From CAZMHL01 sp045605445 (GTDB lineage Bacteria > Bacillota > Clostridia > RGIG6154): 27,935 nt of DNA. Every line of letters starts with the position of its first letter. Within the stretch, counting starts at the first letter, position 1. The notes below the pieces were generated by a model. That model ran no database searches. It was given only the letters and a program-made list of their open reading frames with translations, and was not told the DNA's origin. Of this stretch, positions 1-7,475 are shown piece by piece. A program made the position numbers and the translations under genes. The stretch lies in the NCBI GenBank assembly GCA_045605445.1, contig JAZUPZ010000014.1, positions 1 through 27,935 of the forward strand. The letters run 5' to 3'.

Positions 1-173
1 GGGCTTTTTCAAAATTTGAAATTTTGAAGAGAAAATCCTTCAAAACGAAAAAACGAAGGTAATTTAAAAGGGATGTTCCGGATCGGAAAGTTAAATAAAA
101 AACACCGAAAAACAGCTTTGGTCGATAAGGCTTAAAAAAGAGTTTTATATACGTAAAAAAATAAAATTTGACA

Positions 174-209
174 AAAAATGCAAGTTTTGAAAAAAAGACT
201 TGCATTTTT
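174..209. repeat. Perfect 12-bp inverted repeat, possible operator or terminator
   Basis: The arms AAAAATGCAAGT (174-185) and ACTTGCATTTTT (198-209) are perfect reverse complements around a 12-nt A-rich loop. The right arm contains the proposed -35 box of the downstream promoter. The structure could therefore be an operator for the transporter operon, or the terminator of a gene upstream of the window. Nothing else was recognised in bases 1-167 apart from an AT-rich palindrome at 8-28. Confidence 0.5.
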
Positions 210-228
210 CAGATTTTTTTGGTAGAAT
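200..228 (+). promoter_or_regulatory. Sigma-A type promoter of the ABC transporter operon
   Basis: The -35 box TTGCAT (200-205) and -10 box TAGAAT (223-228) are separated by 17 bp and lie about 40 bp before the binding-protein start. The -35 box sits inside the right arm of the inverted repeat at 174-209. A TTGACA at 168-173 has no -10 box at the right distance. Confidence 0.55.
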
Positions 229-269
229 GTAAAAGAAATAATTTTTATATAAAAAAAGGAGAAATTGAG

Positions 270-1031
270 ATGAAAAAAATTGCAAAAATTGTTGCGCTTG
301 TTGCAGCGCTCTGCCTCGTTGTTTCATGCTTTGCTTCCTGCGGAGAAAAAACAGCGGCAGATTACGTTATAGCTACAGACAAGGGCTTCAGCCCATTCGA
401 ATTCCAGGATGCCGAAGGCAACATTGTTGGTATCGATATGGATATTCTCGCTGCAGTTGCAGAAGATCAGGGCTTTACATACGATCTTCAGTACATCGGC
501 TGGGATGCAGCAATTGCCGCTTGTCAGGCAGGTCAGGCTGACGGTATGATTGCAGGCGCATCAATTACAGACGAAAGAAAAGCTTCGGGATGGATTTTCT
601 CTGAAGGTTACTATGATGCAACTCAGGGCATGGCAGTTGCAAAAGATTCTGATATTGCTTCATTTGACGACCTTAAAGGCAAAAAAGTTGCTGTTAAAAA
701 TGGTACAATGAGCAATAAGTATGCAGAAAGCATCAAGGACAAATACGGCTTTGAAGTTGTAACTTTCCCGACATCACCTGATATGTATCAGGCAGTTCTC
801 GGCGGTCAGGTTGTTGCCTGCTTTGATGATACACCAATTCTTAAGTACAACATCAAAACCGGCGAGCTTGCTATGAAATTCGTAGAAGGTACAGAAAATG
901 AGCCTGCACAGTACGGATTTGCAATTTTTGATGCAAACAAACAGGAACTTATTGACAAATTCAACAAAGGTCTTGCAAACATTAAAGCTAACGGAAAATA
1001 TGACGAGATTATTGCTAAATATCTCGGATAA
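270..1031 (+). CDS. Amino-acid ABC transporter substrate-binding lipoprotein
   Basis: Extracellular solute-binding protein of family 3 (polar amino acids), 253 residues. The ATG at 270 is preceded by AAAGGAG and starts a typical lipoprotein signal: a lysine-rich start, a hydrophobic stretch, then a lipid-attachment cysteine at residue 20 (VVSC) or 24 (FASC). The longer in-frame extension upstream of 270 has no sensible ribosome site and runs through the promoter. The mature part begins with the family-typical YVIATDKGFSPFEF, and further on carries GIDMDIL and a GxxSITxER-like segment. It should bind an amino acid outside the membrane and hand it to the permease encoded next. The exact ligand (glutamine, cystine, histidine or arginine type) cannot be told from the sequence. 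First gene of a three-gene operon. Confidence 0.9.
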   Translation: MKKIAKIVALVAALCLVVSCFASCGEKTAADYVIATDKGFSPFEFQDAEGNIVGIDMDILAAVAEDQGFTYDLQYIGWDAAIAACQAGQADGMIAGASITDERKASGWIFSEGYYDATQGMAVAKDSDIASFDDLKGKKVAVKNGTMSNKYAESIKDKYGFEVVTFPTSPDMYQAVLGGQVVACFDDTPILKYNIKTGELAMKFVEGTENEPAQYGFAIFDANKQELIDKFNKGLANIKANGKYDEIIAKYLG

Positions 1032-1060
1032 TTGTCGGATTTAAAACTTAAAGTTATTGA

Positions 1061-1093
1061 CCATAAGGGCATCCCGTTGTGATGCCCTTATGG
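1061..1093 (+). other. Intercistronic stem-loop, perfect 13-bp stem
   Basis: CCATAAGGGCATC (1061-1073) pairs perfectly with 1081-1093 around a 7-nt loop. No T-run follows, so it is not a standard terminator. It lies between the binding-protein gene and the permease gene. In this type of operon such structures commonly protect the 3' end of the binding-protein message and set an excess of binding protein over membrane components. Confidence 0.7.
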
Positions 1094-1114
1094 AATGTTT
1101 AAAGGAGACTTTTT

Positions 1115-1786
1115 ATGAGCGATATTATAAGCACATACGGCGCGCTTCTGTTCACGGCTATGGGGCAGACGCTTCTCCTTGCCCTCTGGGGACTTTTCTT
1201 CGGATGCGTTTTAGGAATAGTGTTCGGACTTTTAAGCGTTGTGCCGAATAAAATATGTAACACGGTTTCTGTCATCTATGTAAACCTCATAAGAGGTGTT
1301 CCGATGATCGTTCTGGCATTCTTTGTTTACTACGGCGTTCCTTATGCCTTCAAGAATCTGCTTGGAATACCTATGGTGTTTTCTCCTCTGGTTGCGGGAA
1401 CAATCTGTCTTGCGCTTAACTGCGGAGCTTATATGTCTGAAATTATCCGTGCGGGTATTCAGGCGATTGACCCGGGGCAGATGGAGGCGGCAAGAAGTCT
1501 TGGTCTTACCTACTGGCGTTCAATGTTTCGTGTTGTTCTTCCCCAGGCAATTAAAAATATGATTCCAAGCATTGTTAATCAGTTTATCATCACTTTAAAG
1601 GATACATCAATCCTTTCTGTTATCGGTTTCCCGGAACTTGTTAACAAAGCTCAGAATGTTATTGCTATCACATTTAAGTCCTTTGAAACCTGGACAATTG
1701 TTGCAGTTATGTACCTTGTGGTAATTTTAGCTTTGCAGCAGGTTGCACTGGCACTGGAAAGGAGACTGAACCGTGGACGCAAATAA
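1115..1786 (+). CDS. Amino-acid ABC transporter permease (HisM/GlnP type)
   Basis: Inner-membrane subunit of a polar amino-acid importer, 223 residues, the usual length for this family. The ATG follows AAAGGAG. The sequence is highly hydrophobic, with about five membrane segments. It contains the cytoplasmic coupling loop that docks on the ATPase: the EAA motif at residues 124-126, Gly130, and LP at 142-143. The N-terminal region (MGQTLLLALWGLFFG) is typical of the HisM/GlnP family. Its end overlaps the ATPase gene by 14 nt, which suggests translational coupling. Confidence 0.92.
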   Translation: MSDIISTYGALLFTAMGQTLLLALWGLFFGCVLGIVFGLLSVVPNKICNTVSVIYVNLIRGVPMIVLAFFVYYGVPYAFKNLLGIPMVFSPLVAGTICLALNCGAYMSEIIRAGIQAIDPGQMEAARSLGLTYWRSMFRVVLPQAIKNMIPSIVNQFIITLKDTSILSVIGFPELVNKAQNVIAITFKSFETWTIVAVMYLVVILALQQVALALERRLNRGRK

Positions 1787-2513
1787 TGTAAAAATTCACG
1801 TTAAGAATCTTAAAAAGAGCTTCGGAAAGCTTGAAGTTATTAAAGATATTTCAACAGATATTTACGAGGGCGAGGTTGTTTGTGTAATCGGACCTTCGGG
1901 AAGCGGAAAATCGACTTTTTTAAGATGTCTTAACAGGCTGGAAAAAATAACCGGAGGCGAAGTTATTGTTGACGGTTACAAAATTAACGATAAGAAAATT
2001 AACATAAACAAGGTTCGCGAAAATATTGGAATGGTTTTTCAGCACTTCAATCTTTTTGCAAATCTGAATGTTCTTCAGAATCTTATGCTTGCTCCTGTTG
2101 ACCTTAAAAAGGCATCAAAGGCAGAAGCAGAGGCTGAAGCTATGAGAATGCTTGAAAAAGTAGGGCTTACAGACAAGGCAGAAAGCTACCCTTCGCAGCT
2201 TTCCGGTGGGCAGAAGCAGAGAGTTGCAATTGCCCGTGCACTTTGTATGCATCCCGACATTATGCTTTTCGATGAACCAACATCTGCTCTTGACCCTGAA
2301 ATGGTAGGCGAAGTTTTAACGGTTATGAAGGAGCTTGCCGCAGACGGAATGACAATGGTTATAGTAACTCACGAAATGGGCTTTGCAAAAGAGGTTGCCG
2401 ACAGAGTTATTTTTATTGACGAGGGTGTTATTATGGAAGAAGGAACTCCCGACGAAGTATTTAACCATACTAAAAATCCGAGAGCAATTGATTTTCTTAA
2501 CAAAGTACTTTAA
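1773..2513 (+). CDS. Amino-acid ABC transporter ATP-binding protein (GlnQ/HisP type)
   Basis: Cytoplasmic ATPase that powers the importer, 246 residues. GTG start at 1773 with GGAG a few bases upstream, inside the permease gene. Walker A GPSGSGKST at residues 40-48, Q-loop Gln90, signature LSGGQKQR at 143-150, Walker B ending DE at 167-168 followed by PTSALDPE, and the switch histidine His200 in VTHEMG. The VTHEMGFAKEVADR segment is characteristic of the GlnQ/HisP subfamily. Last gene of the operon; a terminator follows within 15 bp. Confidence 0.94.
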   Translation: MDANNVKIHVKNLKKSFGKLEVIKDISTDIYEGEVVCVIGPSGSGKSTFLRCLNRLEKITGGEVIVDGYKINDKKININKVRENIGMVFQHFNLFANLNVLQNLMLAPVDLKKASKAEAEAEAMRMLEKVGLTDKAESYPSQLSGGQKQRVAIARALCMHPDIMLFDEPTSALDPEMVGEVLTVMKELAADGMTMVIVTHEMGFAKEVADRVIFIDEGVIMEEGTPDEVFNHTKNPRAIDFLNKVL

Positions 2514-2526
2514 AAATATAAAAATA

Positions 2527-2560
2527 CCGGGTATCCCTATGGGTGCCCGGCTGTTTTATT
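2527..2560 (+). terminator. Rho-independent terminator of the ABC operon
   Basis: A GC-rich hairpin (CCGGGTATCCC pairing with GGGTGCCCGG, with one bulge) at 2527-2550 is followed by a T-rich tract. It begins 14 bp after the ATPase stop codon. Confidence 0.75.
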
Positions 2561-2928
2561 TGCAAAAAAACTCAGTGTTTTGGTGGGCTGAGGTGGTGGT
2601 TGGAGGAATACGGTGCAAAATGGGGGGTGTATATGATATGGGGAAGAATGTGCAAAATTGTATGCAGTATGGAGGAGAATGCAGTAATTTGCATGTAATA
2701 TGGAGCAAAATGGAAGGATTTGTAGCAGATTTGGAGAAGTGGGGGTAAATGGCGGCAAAGGGGATGGAATTGTACTTATTTGTGCAAGTTTGCCAAAATT
2801 TATGACAAAACAGGAGCGAAAGTTCGAAAAAGTGGGAAATGTTTACAAAAATTAAACGTTTTTCTGCAAATAAGAGAAACTGACTGTTTTTTAAAAGAAA
2901 TTTGTTTACAAAAATTTTAGTTGTTATA
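2561..2928. other. Long non-coding gap, strongly G-biased in its first half
   Basis: No convincing gene was seen here. Bases 2581-2760 are extremely G-rich and C-poor on this strand: by my own count about 70 G against 11 C in 180 nt. They contain loose repeats of GCAAAATGG and TATGGAG. Open frames across it lack ribosome sites and read as low-complexity peptides. The second half is AT-rich and holds a 13-bp direct repeat and a candidate promoter for the next operon. Confidence 0.6.
2841..2916 (+). repeat. 13-bp direct repeat upstream of the moxR operon
   Basis: GTTTACAAAAATT occurs exactly at 2841-2853 and again at 2904-2916. The copies are 63 bp apart, close to six helical turns. They lie just upstream of the candidate promoter at 2929-2957, so they may be binding sites for a regulator. 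Confidence 0.5.
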
Positions 2929-2957
2929 TTGCAGAATTTATGTTATAAAGATAGTAT
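2929..2957 (+). promoter_or_regulatory. Candidate promoter of the moxR operon
   Basis: TTGCAG (2929-2934) and TAGTAT (2952-2957) are separated by 17 bp, and the start codon at 2982 lies 24 bp after the -10 box. TTTACA within the second direct-repeat copy is an alternative -35 box, but its spacing to a good -10 box is poor. Confidence 0.4.
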
Positions 2958-2981
2958 AAGCTCAAATTGGAGGAATGAAAA

Positions 2982-3899
2982 ATGATAAGAATTAAGGAGA
3001 ATATAAAAAAAGCGGTAATCGGAAAGGAAAGTGTAACAGAGCTGCTTCTGGCTTGTATGCTTGCAGAAGGTCATGTTCTTGTGGAAGACGTTCCCGGAAC
3101 GGGTAAAACTCTTCTGGCTAAGGCACTTGCCGCAACCGTTGAGGGAAGCTGCGGAAGAATTCAGTTCACTCCCGACCTTCTCCCTGCCGACGTAACCGGG
3201 CTTAATTTCTACAACAGAAAGGAAGACGCTTTTGTTCTTAAAAAGGGTCCCGTTTTCTGTAACATTCTTCTTGCTGATGAAATTAACAGGGCAACTCCCA
3301 GAACTCAGTCTGCTCTTCTTGAATGTATGGAGGAAAAGCAGGTTACAATCGATGGGGAAACTCTTGCTCTTGAAAAACCGTTTTTCGTTATTGCAACTCA
3401 GAATCCCGTTGAAACCTACGGAACCTTCCCTCTTCCCGAGGCTCAGCTTGACAGATTTATGATGAAAATAAACGTAGGGTATCCTCAGGGAAATGACGAG
3501 GCAATTATTCTTAAAAAATCGGAAAACACTTCGCCTGTTGCAGAGCTTAAAAGCGTTTGCACCACAAAAGACGTTGTTGAAATGACCGAGGCGGCAAAAA
3601 AGGTTTTTGTTCACGAAGATATTTATTCATACATAATTAAAATTGCGGAGGAAACCAGAAACCGTACAGATATACAAACGGGGGTAAGCCCCAGAGGAAG
3701 CATTGCCCTTTTAAAGGCTGCCAAGGCTTTTGCCTATGTTCAGGGCAGAGACTTTGTTTCTCCAGAAGATATTAAGTATCTGGCGCCTTACGTTTTCGGA
3801 CACAGAATGGTTATGCACGGAGAGGCCGACGGCTTTAATGCTATAAAAGAAGTGTTAACAAAAGTTGAAGTTCCTACGGAGGATTTTTCTGAAAGATGA
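2982..3899 (+). CDS. MoxR-family AAA+ ATPase
   Basis: Cytoplasmic AAA+ chaperone-like ATPase, 305 residues, of the family that works with DUF58 and von Willebrand-type partners in envelope or stress functions. Walker A is VPGTGKT at residues 37-43, Walker B LLADE at 96-100, and sensor-1 ATQNP at 138-142. The family-typical LPEAQLDRF at 151-159 and SPRGS near the C-terminal lid follow. The ATG is preceded by TTGGAGGA. The stop overlaps the next start (ATGA), so it is translationally coupled to the DUF58 gene. The gene pair is the classic MoxR-DUF58 arrangement; the substrate is unknown. Confidence 0.9.
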   Translation: MIRIKENIKKAVIGKESVTELLLACMLAEGHVLVEDVPGTGKTLLAKALAATVEGSCGRIQFTPDLLPADVTGLNFYNRKEDAFVLKKGPVFCNILLADEINRATPRTQSALLECMEEKQVTIDGETLALEKPFFVIATQNPVETYGTFPLPEAQLDRFMMKINVGYPQGNDEAIILKKSENTSPVAELKSVCTTKDVVEMTEAAKKVFVHEDIYSYIIKIAEETRNRTDIQTGVSPRGSIALLKAAKAFAYVQGRDFVSPEDIKYLAPYVFGHRMVMHGEADGFNAIKEVLTKVEVPTEDFSER

Positions 3900-4984
3900 T
3901 TGCCTTTTTCCTTATATTTCTGCTATTGTTTTTAACGGCGGCAGAAAAAATAATTTATAAAAAGCTGTGGAAAAAGGGACTTACAGCGGAAATTGAGTTT
4001 GACAAAAAAGAGGTTTATGAAGGAGATATAAATTATATTAAAATTCAGGTTTCAAACAGAAAAAGCCTTCCTCTAAACGTGCTTAATGTTAAGTTCAACA
4101 CTCACAAAAGCCTTAAATTCAAAAACGAAGAAAACCTTTCCACCAGCGATATGAACAACAAGCAGGATATGTTTTCGGTAACCGGATATGAAAAAATAAC
4201 AAGAAGCCTTGAAATAAAATGCTCCAAAAGAGGGATTTTTTCAATTGATGAGGTTGATCTTGTTACCCGTGATTATCTTATGCTTAAAGATTTTGTTGAA
4301 AGAAAAGAGGTATATACCGAGCTTACGGTTTATCCAAGAGCAATAAATCCTGCAAAAATAAACAACGCTTTAAAACAGATAAACGGAGAAATTGCCTCCG
4401 AGCGTTTTTCCTTTGACAATTCCTTTGATATTAAAAATATAAGGGAGTATACTCCCTCTGATCCGCTTAAAAGCATAAATCATACCGCTTCGGCAAAAGC
4501 TGAAGACTTCATGGTAAATGTTTTTGAAAACACCTCCGATGTTAAAGTAAATGTTCTTTTAAATCTTGATAATTATACAGGGCTTGATGAAACTGCGTTG
4601 AAAGAGGAAAGCATAAGGATAACCGCAGGCGTTTGTGAAAGCTTTATAAAGCAGGGAATTCCAACGGGCTTTGTTACCAACGGAGTAAGCTCTGTTACAG
4701 GCAAAAAAGCGGCGGTAATGAAGGGCTGCGGAAGTTCTCATGCTCACAGTATACGATACGCTCTTTCGGGCATTGACGAAAAAAAGCTTCTTTTTAAAGG
4801 AAAGCAGCTTAAAGACTTTGCAGGAGACAGCTATAACGTTGTTATATCTGCAAACGTAAACAAAGAAATTGTTTCGGCATTTGAGGGGATGGAAAAAACT
4901 TATTTTATTGTTCCCTATGACATAAAGGGCGAAAAGCCCGATGTTAAAATTAAAAATGCATTTTTCTGGGAGGTGCAGTCGTGA
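3896..4984 (+). CDS. DUF58 domain protein, partner of MoxR
   Basis: 362 residues. One hydrophobic N-terminal segment (residues 2-16) anchors it in the membrane. A beta-rich region typical of these proteins comes next, and then the DUF58 core at about residues 178-222, where IREYTPSDPLKSINHTASAK matches the family pattern (D-x-RxYxxGDxxRxIxWxxxAR) with conservative changes. In the family the core lies at the start of a von Willebrand A-like fold. It overlaps the moxR gene by 4 nt and the next gene by 4 nt, so the three are translated as a unit. The precise function of the family is not established. Confidence 0.82.
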   Translation: MIAFFLIFLLLFLTAAEKIIYKKLWKKGLTAEIEFDKKEVYEGDINYIKIQVSNRKSLPLNVLNVKFNTHKSLKFKNEENLSTSDMNNKQDMFSVTGYEKITRSLEIKCSKRGIFSIDEVDLVTRDYLMLKDFVERKEVYTELTVYPRAINPAKINNALKQINGEIASERFSFDNSFDIKNIREYTPSDPLKSINHTASAKAEDFMVNVFENTSDVKVNVLLNLDNYTGLDETALKEESIRITAGVCESFIKQGIPTGFVTNGVSSVTGKKAAVMKGCGSSHAHSIRYALSGIDEKKLLFKGKQLKDFAGDSYNVVISANVNKEIVSAFEGMEKTYFIVPYDIKGEKPDVKIKNAFFWEVQS

Positions 4985-6168
4985 AGAAATTCCTCTTTTC
5001 AAGAATTTGCAATTCTTATATGAGTTATCTTGTGATATACTCTCTTGCGTGCTTTCTTTCGGGAATTTTCCTGGGAGATTCGCCAAAAGTGTATATTGCC
5101 TTTGCCTGCACCCTTCCCGTCCCCCTTATTTTTGCATACGCAAGATTTTACTGCAAAAGCTTTCTTTTGTTCTGGGGTATACATATAGCTCCTGCAGTAA
5201 TTTGTCTTTTGCTGCCCCTTTCCTTTGTAATTAAGCTGTGCACGGTTTTATTCTGCATTGTTATAACCTTAATGTCGGTTTACGACAGATTGAGGGAAAA
5301 GAACTATTTTGAAGTATATCACCTTGCCTATGCTTTGTTTATAGGCTTTTTGCAGTTTGGCAGCGGGTTTTTCAAAATGGAAAACGCCATAAAGATAACT
5401 CTTGTCTGTGCGGTGCTTTATGTGGTTTTATACGTTATTGCAAGAGGTTTTTACAATCTGGAAAAGTTTGTGTCCGACAACCGTGATCTGGCGAACTTTC
5501 CCCTTAAGAGAATAAGGGCTTCGGGAATTGCGGTAAATACCATTTTCCCATTGGGGTTTGTTCTTTTGCTTGCTTTTATGCCCTACGACAAGGTTGATTA
5601 TCTTTTCAGAAACGTTTCCGGCGTTATTTATAAAGTGTTTTTCTTTATAATGCGCCTGCTTCCTTTTAAAGGAAACGGCGAGGTTTTGTCAAGAGACGAG
5701 GAAATTGCCTTTATTTCAAGAAATATGAACAAGCAACAGGAAGATATGACAAATTTTATGGGGATTCCCGGAACTAACGACTTTATCAGGTTTTTAGGCA
5801 AATTCGGACTTTTCTGTTCATATATAATAGTAGCGGGACTTGTGATTTTCCTTCTTCGAATTTTGTGGAGGCTTATATATAACGCCTACGGAAGATACGG
5901 CAAGGGGGAGGAAAATTTGATAGACATAAGAGAAAGCCTTGAAAAGGTATATATAAAAGAGAAAAAAGAAAAGAAAAAAATTTCCTTTTCAAAAATGTTT
6001 TCCGCTGAAAATAAAATAAGGGAAAAATTTCGAAAAAGGGTAATTAAGGAGAATAAAAACAAAAGTATAAGAGGTAAAACTCCCAAAGAGCTTGTTGGCG
6101 ACTTGACACTTGTCGAAGAATATGAAATAATAAGATACGGAAAAGAAAAAAGTAAAAATGAGGAATAA
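4981..6168 (+). CDS. Multi-pass membrane protein with DUF4129-like tail (TgpA-like, no transglutaminase domain)
   Basis: 395 residues with a GTG start that overlaps the preceding stop (GTGA). About seven or eight hydrophobic segments occupy residues 15-300. They are followed by a long lysine-rich cytoplasmic tail ending in TPKELVGDLTLVEEYEIIRYG, which resembles the C-terminus of DUF4129 proteins. In the usual MoxR-DUF58 operons the third gene encodes a membrane protein with an extracellular transglutaminase-like domain between the last membrane segments. Here the loop between the last hydrophobic segments is too short for that domain, and no catalytic cysteine motif is seen. The role is inferred only from context. 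Confidence 0.6.
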   Translation: MKKFLFSRICNSYMSYLVIYSLACFLSGIFLGDSPKVYIAFACTLPVPLIFAYARFYCKSFLLFWGIHIAPAVICLLLPLSFVIKLCTVLFCIVITLMSVYDRLREKNYFEVYHLAYALFIGFLQFGSGFFKMENAIKITLVCAVLYVVLYVIARGFYNLEKFVSDNRDLANFPLKRIRASGIAVNTIFPLGFVLLLAFMPYDKVDYLFRNVSGVIYKVFFFIMRLLPFKGNGEVLSRDEEIAFISRNMNKQQEDMTNFMGIPGTNDFIRFLGKFGLFCSYIIVAGLVIFLLRILWRLIYNAYGRYGKGEENLIDIRESLEKVYIKEKKEKKKISFSKMFSAENKIREKFRKRVIKENKNKSIRGKTPKELVGDLTLVEEYEIIRYGKEKSKNEE

Positions 6169-6174
6169 AAAGGT

Positions 6175-7233
6175 ATGAAATTTTTCTTGAAGGTATCTGA
6201 AAAGCTTATAATTTTTCTGCTTGTTGCAGCAGTTTTAACAACAAGCGTTTACGGGGCAACAAGAATAACTGAGCTTGCCCCTGAGGAATATTCAAATATT
6301 ATTGCTCTTGTGGGGAACCAGACCCTTACGGTTACAGACGGAGAAACGGTTGCAGGTTATATTGATCACTTTCTTTACAAATCCTCCTTTGCCGCAATAG
6401 AGGGAGGAATTTTCCCTTATCCCAACAAAGAGGACTATACGGAGGTTGTTGAGGACGGAACCTATACGGTTCACGGTATTCTTGCCAAGGGCTGTTATGC
6501 CTATTCAAAATTTGTGTCTTATGTTATGCTTGGCGATTTTGGAGCAAGGCTTTATCATAATGAAACAAAGGGTGCTCTGACTGTTGACGGAGTAAGAAGC
6601 TTTATTCTTAAAAACGTTCAGGTAGGAGAGCACATAAGACTTGGAACTTATCATTCCGTTTCCTTCCTGTCTGGGGATGAAAATGGTTTTTATTCTCTCG
6701 GATATTCCAGCGACAACGAGTGGGGCGGTCAGAAAATTGAGCTTGTTTATTATACCTTTGAAGAATTTACTCAACTTCTGAACAGACTTTCTCCCGAAAG
6801 CTCGGCAAACGGAAGAACGCTTTATGTATTCGATGTTCAGAAAGAAAAAAACGAAATGTTTGATTTTATTCCCGACGTTTCGGTAATTCTTGACGGCTCC
6901 CGTCTGGAATTCGATGTTCAGCCTCAGATAATAAATAACCGTACATATCTTCCCTTAAGAATTGCGGCAGAGGCGCTTGGAGCTCAGGTTTCCTGGGAGG
7001 AAGAAACAAAAACCGCAATAATAGAAAAGGAAGGCTCGCGCCTTGAATTTCAGGTGAACAATTCCGTTTATAAAGTAAACGGAAAGGAAGTAAAAGGCGA
7101 TGCTCCTGCTCTTGTTTCAGAGGGAAGAACTCTTGTTCCCATAAGGTGCATTTCCGAAAGCTTTTCCCTTGAGGTTAAGTGGGAGGAAGAAACAAAATGC
7201 GTAATTTTAAAAACGCCCGAGCCGGTTGAATAA
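6175..7233 (+). CDS. Secreted protein: papain-like (NlpC/P60- or CHAP-like) region plus copper-amine-oxidase-type stalk domain
   Basis: 352 residues with an N-terminal signal sequence (hydrophobic residues 11-27). Residues about 95-200 contain GCYAY (Cys107), a later GEHIRLGTYHSVSFLSG (His160) and SSDNEW (Asp180/Asn181). That order of Cys, His and acid/amide is typical of papain-like amidases of the NlpC/P60 or CHAP kind. This reading is by pattern only. Residues about 235-348 are two repeats of the copper-amine-oxidase N-terminal stalk fold (ILDGSRLEF, NRTYLPLRIAAEALGA, then GRTLVPIRCISESF), a common cell-surface module in Clostridia. The gene starts 6 bp after the membrane-protein gene, so it is likely the last gene of the moxR operon and acts on the cell surface. 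Confidence 0.7.
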   Translation: MKFFLKVSEKLIIFLLVAAVLTTSVYGATRITELAPEEYSNIIALVGNQTLTVTDGETVAGYIDHFLYKSSFAAIEGGIFPYPNKEDYTEVVEDGTYTVHGILAKGCYAYSKFVSYVMLGDFGARLYHNETKGALTVDGVRSFILKNVQVGEHIRLGTYHSVSFLSGDENGFYSLGYSSDNEWGGQKIELVYYTFEEFTQLLNRLSPESSANGRTLYVFDVQKEKNEMFDFIPDVSVILDGSRLEFDVQPQIINNRTYLPLRIAAEALGAQVSWEEETKTAIIEKEGSRLEFQVNNSVYKVNGKEVKGDAPALVSEGRTLVPIRCISESFSLEVKWEEETKCVILKTPEPVE

Positions 7234-7321
7234 AGTAAGAAAATCCGATGAAAAAGTCGTTCTGCCGTAAGGAAAATTAAAAAAGGCAGGTGTTTTCGAC
7301 AAACCAGAAACGAATGGGTTA

Positions 7322-7367
7322 AAACAGAACCGTTTCTTTCCGAGAACGGTTCTGTTTCTTGCTTTTT
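7322..7367 (+). terminator. Terminator of the moxR operon
   Basis: Perfect 13-bp stem AAACAGAACCGTT (7322-7334) and AACGGTTCTGTTT (7345-7357), a 10-nt loop, then a T-rich tract. It lies about 90 bp after the stalk-protein stop. Confidence 0.8.
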
Positions 7368-7401
7368 CACAGCCTGACAGTGTGTCTTAAGAAAAAATGT
7401 A

Positions 7402-7429
7402 TTGACAAAATGTGGCATTGTGATAGACT
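7402..7429 (+). promoter_or_regulatory. Promoter of the cation diffusion facilitator gene
   Basis: Consensus -35 box TTGACA (7402-7407) and -10 box TAGACT (7424-7429) with a 16-bp spacer, about 46 bp before the start codon. Confidence 0.6.
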
Positions 7430-7475
7430 AAGAGAAGAAAAATTAAAGATATTTTAGCTTGGAAGGAAAATTCAT

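Noticed and set aside
168..196. TTGACA at 168-173 as the promoter of the ABC operon
   Set aside because: The correctly spaced position holds only a run of A with no -10 box; TTGCAT/TAGAAT further downstream is better.
2383..2748. Open frame of 121 codons crossing the ABC operon terminator
   Set aside because: It overlaps the ATPase gene and terminator, has no ribosome site of its own in the intergenic part, and its sequence follows the G-rich base bias.
2943..3614. Long minus-strand open frame of 223 codons opposite moxR
   Set aside because: It is antisense to a well-supported ATPase gene and has no recognisable protein signature or ribosome site.
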